Shown in pieces: positions 36,268 through 43,992 of a stretch of 50,858 nt of DNA; within the stretch, counting starts at the first letter, position 1, and each line of letters starts with the position of its first letter. The stretch covers positions 1-50,858 of the forward strand of contig PBNZ01000012.1 in NCBI GenBank assembly GCA_002723275.1, written 5' to 3'. The position numbers were made by a program, and so were the translations under genes. Under the pieces are notes generated by a model. That model had not been told where the DNA came from and did not search any database. It saw only the letters and a list, made by a program, of their open reading frames with translations. The stretch comes from Planctomycetaceae bacterium (GTDB taxonomy: Bacteria; Planctomycetota; Planctomycetia; Pirellulales; Pirellulaceae).

Positions 36268-36528
36268 CGAAGGGATCTCCAGGCTCAAATGTTTCAATCG
36301 ACGTGCAACCAGTCTAGCCGCAATTTGAGCCGATGGTCAACGCCCAGAAAAGCCGGCAAAATACCAGTCTATGACTTTGATCTTCACCTTTTCATCCCGT
36401 AACCTCGGGCTTCTCCCGTAACTTCAGAGGGAATTCCGCAACAACGAGACTATCGGATAGGATCTCAACATAAAGATAGCCCATCGACGACAAGGATACC
36501 TCTTCGATTCGAGAATGAATAAGGTGCG

Positions 36529-37725
36529 ATGATTCTACATGTCGACATGGACGCCTTCTACGCGTCGATTGAACAGCGGGATGATCCGCGATTACGGGGG
36601 CGGCCCGTCGTAGTCGGTGGCTCCGCCAACGGGCGTGGAGTTGTGTGCGCCGCCAGCTATGAAGCTCGCAAGTTCGGCATTCACAGTGCCATGCCGGCAG
36701 CGCGGGCGCGTCGACTTTGTCCCCGCGCCGTATTCATTCCTCCCCGCATGGAGCAGTATGCCAACGTCTCGTCGGAGATCCGTGACATTTTCCATCAATT
36801 CACACCACTCGTCGAACCGCTTTCGTTGGATGAAGCCTTTCTTGATGTAACCGGCAGCGAAACGCTTTTTGGATCATCGGTCGAGATTGGACGTCGGGTT
36901 CAGGAGACCATTCGCAAAGAAACAAAGCTGGCAGCATCCGTCGGAGTGGCGCCGAACAAGTTTCTCGCGAAAATCGCCAGCGACCTGGAAAAGCCGCAAG
37001 GGTTTGTTGTCGTCGAACCCAATAACATTCACGGCTTCCTGCATCCTTTACCCATCAGTCGACTATGGGGCGTCGGTCGGGTTACCGAACAAGCCTTTCA
37101 ACGTCTCGGGGTGCGTACCATTGGGGACCTCAGTCGATATCCACTCAAGGCACTTCAGGAACAGTTTGGGCAACACGGCGAACATCTTCATCAACTAGCG
37201 TTGGGAATCGATCTGCGACATGTCGAACCAGCGAGAAAAGCAAAGTCCATCTCGCACGAAACAACATTTCCGCACGACATCCAAGATCCGGAAATCCTGA
37301 GAGCGTGGACGATCGAACTCGCAGATCAGGTCTCCTGGCGTTTAAGGCAACAAGAGATAGAGGGGCGAACAATTCACGTAAAGATGCGTTTTGCCAACTT
37401 TGATACGATCACCCGCTCACAACAAACGGTCACTCCAACAAACGTCACATCTGAGATCCAAAGGATCGGACTGGAAATACTTTCGCGAATTGAGCTCAAG
37501 CAGCCTGTGCGACTCTTGGGCCTGGGTGTCAGCAGCTTTGATGATTCAAGTCAGCGACAAAAATCATTATTCGACGAAGAAGATCGTGCAAACCAGCAGA
37601 GAGTTGATGCCGCTGCGGATCAAATCCGAAAAAAGTATGGCCACCAATCTCTGACACGAGGCAGCAACATTCTGCACCAGGCACAACACCGCCCGTCGCC
37701 TCGTCCGCCTGAGAATGAATCGTAA
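36529..37725 (+). CDS. dinB: DNA polymerase IV (Y-family translesion polymerase)
   Basis: A 398-aa error-prone polymerase. The palm motif HVDMDAFYASIEQRDDP carries the first catalytic aspartate, and SLDEAFLDVT holds the second Asp-Glu pair. ASVGVAPNKFLAKIASDLEKPQG and the helix-hairpin-helix region (ISRLWGVGRVTEQAFQRLG) are typical, followed by the little-finger domain (SISHETTF). QKSLFD (about residues 344-349) matches the sliding-clamp binding motif, and about 50 further residues extend beyond it. It is monocistronic. It is probably damage-inducible, but no SOS box can be named; a direct repeat of TCCCGTAAC (36395 and 36414) lies about 110-135 nt upstream. Confidence 0.96.
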   Translation: MILHVDMDAFYASIEQRDDPRLRGRPVVVGGSANGRGVVCAASYEARKFGIHSAMPAARARRLCPRAVFIPPRMEQYANVSSEIRDIFHQFTPLVEPLSLDEAFLDVTGSETLFGSSVEIGRRVQETIRKETKLAASVGVAPNKFLAKIASDLEKPQGFVVVEPNNIHGFLHPLPISRLWGVGRVTEQAFQRLGVRTIGDLSRYPLKALQEQFGQHGEHLHQLALGIDLRHVEPARKAKSISHETTFPHDIQDPEILRAWTIELADQVSWRLRQQEIEGRTIHVKMRFANFDTITRSQQTVTPTNVTSEIQRIGLEILSRIELKQPVRLLGLGVSSFDDSSQRQKSLFDEEDRANQQRVDAAADQIRKKYGHQSLTRGSNILHQAQHRPSPRPPENES

Positions 37726-38136
37726 TCGGTCATTTTCCATTGAATGACGTTTCACCTCACGGCGGGCCTCATTTCGCAGAGTGACCCACCGGAAAAATCC
37801 GGTCTGGTCGGCGAAATTGACTAGCTCCATGACGCTCTTGGTCAACCGTGAATTCCTTCAACCCATCATCTCATAGCCGCTCTCCGATCGAGAATGGGCC
37901 ACAATGGCCGACAATCGCGGGTCAAGGATGCGATCCACTTCTAAAGCTCGCACTCCATGAGATCGTGGCAAAATGGATCGAGAGGCCACTCCTGGAACCG
38001 ATCTATGTCATTTTTTCGCCGCGCTTTTGACTCGGTCCTTTACTTCCGAATCAAAATTCCTTCAGTGGACGAACATGACACGCTTGGGACGTAAAGGTAG
38101 TTCCGTTTAAAGCGAAAATGAGAACGAGAAACGATT
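37726..38136. other. Intergenic region after dinB
   Basis: No gene is supported. Two small hairpins are present: GTCATT/AATGAC (37729-37748), followed by GTTTC and perhaps a weak dinB terminator, and ACCGGA/TCCGGT with an AAAA loop (37788-37803), without a T tract. A 60-codon frame at 37848 lacks supporting features. Confidence 0.4.
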
Positions 38137-39198
38137 ATGAATCGTAAATCCCCAATGAAGATTTATCGAATCGCCCTCTGTTTGACGGCATTGTCAATGC
38201 TTGGCGGCAACAACGCCAACGCTCAGAACTGGGCAGAACGACTTGGTTATCCCAGTGGACAAAAGGTTGTCCTGCTGGATGCCCGTGAGATGGGTCTTGG
38301 CTGGGAAATGAAGCTGGCCGGCCAACAACTCATCGAAAGCGGCGTTCTCCAGAGTGTCTCGGCAATGACCACGGGGCCGTGGTTTGATGGTTTCGCTCAG
38401 TATTGCCGAACTCATCAGATCAAGGATTTAGGGATCAGTATTGCACTGACCAATCCCTACAAACCCCTGCACTGGCGTTTAGCTTCGGGTCGGACCGAGG
38501 TGCCAAGTCTTGTCAATCAGGACGGCTTTCCCTGGCGAAGTCCATTCCAATTCGCGGCGAATGCAACGGCAGCAGATGTTGAAAAAGAAATCCATGCATA
38601 GATTCAACAAGCGCGGGCTGCCGGACTTCAAATCTCACACATTAGCGGCAACCACAGGACGATTTACAGTCGTCCTGACACCGCCAAGGTCTTTTTGGAT
38701 GCCTCCCGCAAATACTGGCTTCCCTGCCCCGTCGTCGAACTCGATGCCGAGGATCTAGCTCGTTTTCAAGAGGATGGATTACCACTCAGCAGTGAATTGA
38801 TCGATCTGGTCAAGAACTATCCTCTCCCGAAATTGGATGAACTTTTCATCATCCCAAACGGCAACAGCTATGAGGATAAGCGGGACCGTTTTATCGAATT
38901 ACTGCGAAGGATGCCGAGCGGGCTTTCGTTGATCATGTTCCGTCCGGCTGTGGAATCTGACGGCGTCAAAATGCTCAGCCACGATTGGCAACAAAGGATA
39001 TGGGACGCCCAACTCATGTCGGACGAACTCGTCCATCAGGCGTTCAAGGAACAGCAAATTGCCTTTACCAATTGGCGAGAAATCATGCGCCGCTTCGAAG
39101 GTATCCCGGTGCATACCAATGAAGAGGACGGAACCGTTGAAGAAGGCGAACCCGCTGACGTGCCAATCCCGAAGAGATCTGTGGTCGAGAACTCATGA
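38137..39198 (+). pseudogene. ChbG/YdjC-type carbohydrate deacetylase, interrupted by an in-frame TAG
   Basis: Reading 38137-39198 in one frame gives 353 codons with a single internal stop, TAG at 38599-38601 (codon 155). Both halves belong to one YdjC/ChbG-like protein. The first half has a signal peptide (ending NNANA) and KVVLLDAREMGLGWEMKLAGQ. After the stop come IQQARAAGLQISHISGNH and DTAKVFLDASRKYWLPCP. The stop falls where the family has a conserved E-I-x-A-Q helix, so CAG (Gln) to TAG is the simplest origin. Several catalytic residues also look altered: the usual Asp-Asp is A-R in DAREMG, and the early His of GLHL is Ser in GISIALT. It could be a recent pseudogene, a readthrough gene or a sequencing error. 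The following gene starts in its stop codon (ATGA). Confidence 0.8.
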
Positions 39199-39704
39199 AC
39201 CGACGCTTCTTGTACAACTCGAATGTTTATTGGGCAGGGATTTTTGCCTGCACGTTGATCGCAGCTTGGACCGTTTCGGCCCAAACGCAGTATCAACCGT
39301 ACGGGCCCAAGCAACCCTACCAGCCGTATGGACCCGCGAACTATACGGATTACTACATGCAACATGTCGAGAATTACAATCGCCCACCGACGAACGTCCG
39401 TAATTACACGATCGATAAATACTATCTCCAAAACCCAAATGTCAGCCCATATTCGATGCTGACTCGCCACAATCCCTACGGTAACAACTACTACCAATAC
39501 ACGTTGCCTGAGCAACAGCGTCGCGCGGAAATGAACGCTCCACGGCCCGAGCCTATCTTCACCGCGAGTACGCCTGTGCCCAGCACCGCATCCACTGACC
39601 CGGTTCACAACGCCGCACCGCCACCGCCCAATACTGGCGTGACGACTGGAAAAACCAATCCGTACTTCAACAAGTACTACCAGGGCTGGAACGCAGCCCG
39701 CTAG
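39195..39704 (+). CDS. Secreted Tyr/Pro/Asn-rich protein of unknown function
   Basis: A 169-aa predicted exported protein, not recognised. A signal peptide (about residues 1-29, ending near TVSA) is followed by YQPYGPKQPYQPYGP, a doubled YQPYGP motif, then many Tyr, Asn and Pro residues (YTDYYMQHVENY, NPYGNNYYQYTL), a Pro/Thr/Ala-rich stretch, and a C-terminal TNPYFNKYYQGWNAAR that looks like a conserved end. The composition suggests an extended, perhaps adhesive or cell-surface, protein. Its ATG overlaps the stop of the interrupted deacetylase frame by 4 nt, so its translation would normally be coupled to that gene and may be reduced by the amber codon. A clear terminator follows. Confidence 0.75.
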   Translation: MNRRFLYNSNVYWAGIFACTLIAAWTVSAQTQYQPYGPKQPYQPYGPANYTDYYMQHVENYNRPPTNVRNYTIDKYYLQNPNVSPYSMLTRHNPYGNNYYQYTLPEQQRRAEMNAPRPEPIFTASTPVPSTASTDPVHNAAPPPPNTGVTTGKTNPYFNKYYQGWNAAR

Positions 39705-39782
39705 AGAAAGCTGACGATTGTGCAGTCGGCAGATCGTTTGCCGAAACAATAGCCATCGAAATCATCACGAGATCACAAAACG

Positions 39783-39820
39783 AAGGCGAGTTCGATGGAA
39801 GTCAAACTCGCCTTTTTCTT
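39783..39820 (+). terminator. Intrinsic terminator after the Tyr/Pro-rich gene
   Basis: A perfect 10-bp stem, AAGGCGAGTT (39783-39792) with AACTCGCCTT (39805-39814), has a 12-nt loop and is followed by TTTCTTTG. It is also nearly symmetrical, with AAA on the 5' side, so it may end the - strand PQQ-like gene (stop at 39848) as well. Confidence 0.8.
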
Positions 39821-39847
39821 TGCCGGACAAACGCTCAGCACGTCCGT

Positions 39848-41086
39848 CTACTGAATGCAATAAAGATGTTCATCACTACGGATCAACAGGCGTCCTGATG
39901 CGATGACGGGGCTGGCGTTGAAGGTACTTTCATCTTCGAATTGATTGTGTGCCAAGATTTCAAATTCAGGCTTGGCTGCAAGGACGAAGGTGCCGCTGTA
40001 CCGCGTTACGACGTACAACTTATCGTCGGCCACGACGGTTGAGGCATAAGGCTGTCCACCGAACCGCTTTTCATAGAGCACCTCTCCCGTATCCCGATGG
40101 ACGCAGTAAGCTGTGCGGTTTCGGTCACTGACCCAATACAGATGATCGCCATGAATGACCGGAGATGATACATTCGCTCCGGCCTTCGCTTCCCAGAGTC
40201 GATGAGTTTCGGTCACATCACCTCGGCCGCCGGCTCGAACAGCAATGGCCAGTGAGCGTCTTCCACCAATTGCATAAACAATGCCATCTTTGGAAATTAA
40301 ACTCGGGCAGACGTAATCGGGAATTGCATCGCAACTCCAGAGTTGCTCGCCTGTATTTGGATCATAGGCGAGGATTTGATCGATCACATTAACAACGAGT
40401 TCATGGTTGCCATTCTCGAGAGCAACGATGTGAGGGGTATTCCAACTTCGCTTCATCCCCTCAGCTCGCCAGACCTCCTCACCCGTATCTTTATTGATCG
40501 CAACCAGCGAGCCACTCTCGACGCTGGCATTCACGATCACAAGGTCTTCGAAGAGAATGGGCGAGGTTCCACATCCCCAACCATGCGTTCCGGAACCAAC
40601 GTCAGCCTGCCAAAGTTGGTTCCCGTCTAAGTCAAAGGCAAGAACGCCAGTCTTGCCGAAAAACACGTATAGTTTTTCACCATCGGTCACGGGCGTTCCT
40701 GCGGCATAACCATGATCTCGCACGCGTTCGGACTCAGGCAGAATAGGCATGACCGTCTTGGTCCAAACCTGCTCACCGTCAGCAAGTCCAAGACACATGA
40801 CATGCAACCTGAGATCGTCCATCTTCTCATCAGCCTCAGGATTGATGCCATAGCCGCTGTAACAGGTGAGATAGATGCGGTTGCCCAGCACAATAGGGCT
40901 CGAGGCACCGTAACCCGGCATGGGAATCTTCCAGGCAAGATTCTGCTCATCCCCCCACGATTCAGGCAGTCCCTTCTCCAACGAAACTCCTAGACCATCC
41001 GGTCCGCGAAATTGAAGCCAATCATCGGCATGAACCGTTGGAACGAGAAACACAACGACCAGTGCGAAAAATATCGATCGATACAT
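39848..41086 (-). CDS. PQQ-like (outer membrane BamB-type) beta-propeller, exported
   Basis: A 412-aa predicted exported protein. A signal peptide (MYRSIFFALVVVFLVPTVHA) is followed by DDWLQFRGPDGLGVS, the standard opening of planctomycete PQQ-like repeat proteins, and by propeller blades with tryptophan-docking motifs (NLAWKIPMPGYGASSPIV, GEQVWTKTV, GNQLWQADVGSG, GEEVWRAEGM, GEQLWSCDA). No quinoprotein dehydrogenase catalytic residues were identified, so a binding or scaffold role is more likely than oxidation of alcohols. ATG 41086 is chosen because GGGAGA lies 7 nt upstream; an in-frame ATG at 41101 overlaps that site. Monocistronic on the - strand. Confidence 0.87.
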   Translation of the reverse strand: MYRSIFFALVVVFLVPTVHADDWLQFRGPDGLGVSLEKGLPESWGDEQNLAWKIPMPGYGASSPIVLGNRIYLTCYSGYGINPEADEKMDDLRLHVMCLGLADGEQVWTKTVMPILPESERVRDHGYAAGTPVTDGEKLYVFFGKTGVLAFDLDGNQLWQADVGSGTHGWGCGTSPILFEDLVIVNASVESGSLVAINKDTGEEVWRAEGMKRSWNTPHIVALENGNHELVVNVIDQILAYDPNTGEQLWSCDAIPDYVCPSLISKDGIVYAIGGRRSLAIAVRAGGRGDVTETHRLWEAKAGANVSSPVIHGDHLYWVSDRNRTAYCVHRDTGEVLYEKRFGGQPYASTVVADDKLYVVTRYSGTFVLAAKPEFEILAHNQFEDESTFNASPVIASGRLLIRSDEHLYCIQ

Positions 41087-41162
41087 CACAGTATCTCCCA
41101 TCTCTCAGAGTTAAATCTCAAATCAAAATCCATTATCAATTCGAAGAACTCAGACACAATCT

Positions 41163-42557
41163 CTACGATCTTACCCCTGGCTCAGGTGCCTTCGAACCCA
41201 TCATGACAGCAAGCCACTTTAGGTCTTCCGAATTCTCAAGCGTAATTTTTACAATCATCGTCAACGGAGCCGACAACAACATTCCGACTGGTCCGAGCAC
41301 CCATCCCCAAAAGACCAGTGACAGGAAAACTACTAACGTTGAAAGCCCCAAACCCTGCCCCATAAACCGGGGCTCAATGGCATACGAGATGAAGCAATTG
41401 ATGATGACATAACCGACGGCGACAAGCGTTGCAGTCGCGACCGGATCCTCCGAAATCAATGCCAACAAGATGGCAGGGATCGAGGCGATAATCGAGCCAA
41501 TATTGGGAACAAAGTTGAAGAGAACAGCAAGTAGTCCCCACAAGAAGGGATAAGGAATCTCCAGTACCATCAGCAAGGTCGAGACCAGAATGCCCGTGAG
41601 AGCACTCGTCATTGACTTAATGACCATATAACGACGTACGTCAGCCACAATCTGCTGAATGTTCGACAAGACTGGATTATTATCACCCAACGCCGCTCGT
41701 AACTTGGCGGGAAACCGCGAGGCTTCCAGCAGCATAAATGCGACGGTAATTAAAATGATGAAAGTATTGCTGAGCACGTTCGCTAGACCGCTCAAGAGAT
41801 CTCGAAAGTAGCGAGTCGTCATCTGCTGAAGATCAGCAGCAAGCGATGAGGGGACCTCTCGCAAACTTCTTCTCGGCGGATTTGTGAGCTCCTGCCCATC
41901 GCTAAAAGCGCCAGCGAGTGGATCATCAGCGAGTGGATCGCCTTCGAGTAGCCCTCCATCCGGTAACTCCTCATCGAAAGGCTCTCCTTCTGGCGATGTC
42001 CTTTCTTCCTCTGCCAACGGAGGCTCTGGATCATCGGTGGTCACGGGCTGATCTTCACTCGCCGATTCCACATTTTTCGGCACGTTCAGTTCAGGCGTGG
42101 TGTCCTGTCGGGAATCAATGCCTTCCTGTTTAGAACCACCTTCAGAATCGCCCGATTCGTTCTCCTCCGGCAAGTCCTCAGATTCATTCTCCTCGTCGAT
42201 CTTCCGCCCAATCGGCAACCAATCGGCATACCATTCTTCTCGCAGAGGCTCCAGGTTGGTTTCAATTCGCTTCGGTAGATCTGCCAGGCTCTGACGAAAC
42301 TGATTAATTGAACTACCGATCAGGTAGGACAAAGATCCACTGACCCCAAGGCATACGACAATGATCACGATCAGAGACAGAGAAGCCGGCAATCCTTTAT
42401 CTCGGAGAACCTGCATCAAAGGTGACAACACAATGGCAAAGAATGTTGCCAGTAGAAAAGGCACTGCCAACGCGTTCGCAGCACGCAATCCTGCGATTAC
42501 GATAACGAATGCTGCAGCAATCAGGAGATATCGCGAAATTAGAGCGTTGTTGTTCAT
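41163..42557 (-). CDS. AI-2E family transporter with long acidic insertion
   Basis: A 464-aa multi-pass membrane protein of the AI-2E/PerM family, whose members export small molecules, ions or signalling compounds; the substrate here is unknown. Helices 1-3 (about residues 10-95) include ALAVPFLLATFFAIVLSPLM. An insertion at about residues 118-225 is very rich in Glu, Asp, Ser, Gly and Pro (EENESEDLPEENESGDSEGG, LLEGDPLADDPLAGAF) and has no counterpart in the usual 340-380-aa homologues. The C-terminal half carries conserved FLWGLLAVLFNFVPNIGSIIASIPA and GPVGMLLSAPLT motifs. The acidic segment sits between helices and could be a flexible loop or a cation-binding region. Confidence 0.9.
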   Translation of the reverse strand: MNNNALISRYLLIAAAFVIVIAGLRAANALAVPFLLATFFAIVLSPLMQVLRDKGLPASLSLIVIIVVCLGVSGSLSYLIGSSINQFRQSLADLPKRIETNLEPLREEWYADWLPIGRKIDEENESEDLPEENESGDSEGGSKQEGIDSRQDTTPELNVPKNVESASEDQPVTTDDPEPPLAEEERTSPEGEPFDEELPDGGLLEGDPLADDPLAGAFSDGQELTNPPRRSLREVPSSLAADLQQMTTRYFRDLLSGLANVLSNTFIILITVAFMLLEASRFPAKLRAALGDNNPVLSNIQQIVADVRRYMVIKSMTSALTGILVSTLLMVLEIPYPFLWGLLAVLFNFVPNIGSIIASIPAILLALISEDPVATATLVAVGYVIINCFISYAIEPRFMGQGLGLSTLVVFLSLVFWGWVLGPVGMLLSAPLTMIVKITLENSEDLKWLAVMMGSKAPEPGVRS

Positions 42558-42906
42558 AGATATTGAAAAAACAAGTCTGCCTCAAAGCCGCAGAACTAAA
42601 TCTTCCATCCCATTGCCTTCCACCTTATTCTTGGAATTTCCATCTCCATTGTCGAGCATTCCAAATCGGCGAACAGGGGGTAATTAGTCTCAAACCGCCT
42701 TGCCCCAAACGCGGGATTCTCCGTTTTGCCACGCGACCGTCCGCGGCTGTCAGGCAAAACAAGCGAAATCATCGACCTAATCTGCATAAATGGCGCGAGA
42801 AACGGCGAAAGAAGGGCCAATCTTTGACGAGATCGCGGTCAGGAAAAACTAGTCTTGGGAGTCCCATACTCGACACGAAGTCCCGTTTCACCTGGGGAAT
42901 TTGACC
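42558..42906. other. Divergent intergenic region, AI-2E / PilZ genes
   Basis: About 350 nt with no supported gene. Frames found here are short and lack initiation signals. It should hold both promoters; I see no repeat or strong hairpin. Confidence 0.35.
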
Positions 42907-43611
42907 ATGAACTACAGTCATTCCGAGCTCGAATCTGAGAACTTCTCGAATGAAACCAACAGCTCTGTCCTGATTGAAGTTAACAATGAAGCCGGTGACT
43001 TGCAGATCTTGCAGGCAACGCTTCTTGAACTCTGCACCTGGAACGCGACGCTGCGAGTCAGACAGACCTTTAGACTCGATCAACAGACCAATTTGCGAAT
43101 CTACGCTCCAGAACTCAAAGCTCCGATCGAAGTCGCGTCTGAAAACTGCTCAACGCATCATGACAATCACAACAACCAATTGTTGATCTGCTCTTTCAAG
43201 CCTCAGATTCCGGAAAGCATCCTGGAACATCTTGGTCAGAAAAGTCTCGTCGATCGTCGAACACACGAACGAGTTTCCACAGAACTGAACGTTGCCGCGA
43301 GCTGTGAGATGGGCAATGCACGGATCCCAATTCATCTAATTAATTTTTCAGAAGGTGGATTCTGCTTGAAATCTTCAGTTCCACTGAAGCCTCACAGCCG
43401 CATCCTGCTGCGAATGCAAAGCATCATGGGCCAGGAGGCCAAGGAAGACCACATTATCGCCAAAAGCCGCTGGCAAGTTGAGTCAGGTGGGCATCACATC
43501 GTCGGATGCGAATTTCTTGATCCGGACTCCCACCAGTTGTTGAAACAGCTTCACGAAACAATCCAGGACGCTGGCCATCAAACATTCTGGAAACGTCTTT
43601 TCGGCGGCTGA
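42907..43611 (+). CDS. PilZ domain protein (predicted c-di-GMP receptor)
   Basis: A 234-aa predicted cytoplasmic protein. The C-terminal half is a PilZ domain with both c-di-GMP binding motifs: RTHER (RxxxR, in DRRTHERVSTEL, about residues 116-120) and NFSEGG ([D/N]xSxxG, about residues 143-148). The N-terminal half (about 1-105) may be a YcgR-N/PilZN-like beta domain, but I cannot name it. It probably changes the activity of an unknown partner when c-di-GMP rises. ATG 42907 is preferred over TTG 42901 because GGGGAA (42894-42899) is spaced 7 nt before it. Monocistronic. Confidence 0.87.
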   Translation: MNYSHSELESENFSNETNSSVLIEVNNEAGDLQILQATLLELCTWNATLRVRQTFRLDQQTNLRIYAPELKAPIEVASENCSTHHDNHNNQLLICSFKPQIPESILEHLGQKSLVDRRTHERVSTELNVAASCEMGNARIPIHLINFSEGGFCLKSSVPLKPHSRILLRMQSIMGQEAKEDHIIAKSRWQVESGGHHIVGCEFLDPDSHQLLKQLHETIQDAGHQTFWKRLFGG

Positions 43612-43635
43612 TGCCAGAAAGATTCTCTGATCAAA

Positions 43636-43672
43636 CCACTCTCGATGCGACCTCGACCGGTGCATCGAGTGG
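43636..43672. other. Long imperfect hairpin after the PilZ gene
   Basis: CCACT + CGATGC (43636-43648, with a 2-nt bulge) pairs with GCATCGAGTGG (43662-43672), giving an 11-bp bulged stem 25 nt after the PilZ stop. No T tract follows, so it may be a Rho-dependent or T-less terminator, or a processing site. Confidence 0.4.
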
Positions 43673-43992
43673 CGGCACGCCTCTAATCCGGGCCAACTGG
43701 CAGCCGGTATCTCAAAAGAATCATCCTGAGAATTCTCAGAAGTAAGTTTCTTACAGCGATGATTTGACGGCTGTTTCGTCGACAAAAAAACCATTCTTCC
43801 TGCACTCAAACGTTCACGATTCGGTGCAACGAGCGAAGAGTTTACCGACTTAAGACCGACTTTTTTGCAGTAAACGGCGGACTCTTCCAGGCTGGGAGGC
43901 ACCGAACCGACGAGATTCGCTTTTCACTGGCGATTTCAGTGACCATAATGGCGTTTTATGGCCTGCTTGCCTCCCAAGCGATAGGACGTCGG
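43673..43992. other. Intergenic region before the PSCyt1 gene
   Basis: No gene is supported, and I see no clear terminator or operator. The in-frame upstream extension of the next gene (from GTG 43939) lacks a ribosome binding site. Confidence 0.35.

Noticed and set aside
36395-36424. Two TCCCGTAAC repeats as an SOS box for dinB
   Set aside because: They are direct, not palindromic, and do not match any LexA site I know; kept only as a note in the dinB entry.
37848-38030. 60-codon frame after dinB
   Set aside because: No ribosome binding site, no recognisable signal or domain; length expected by chance.
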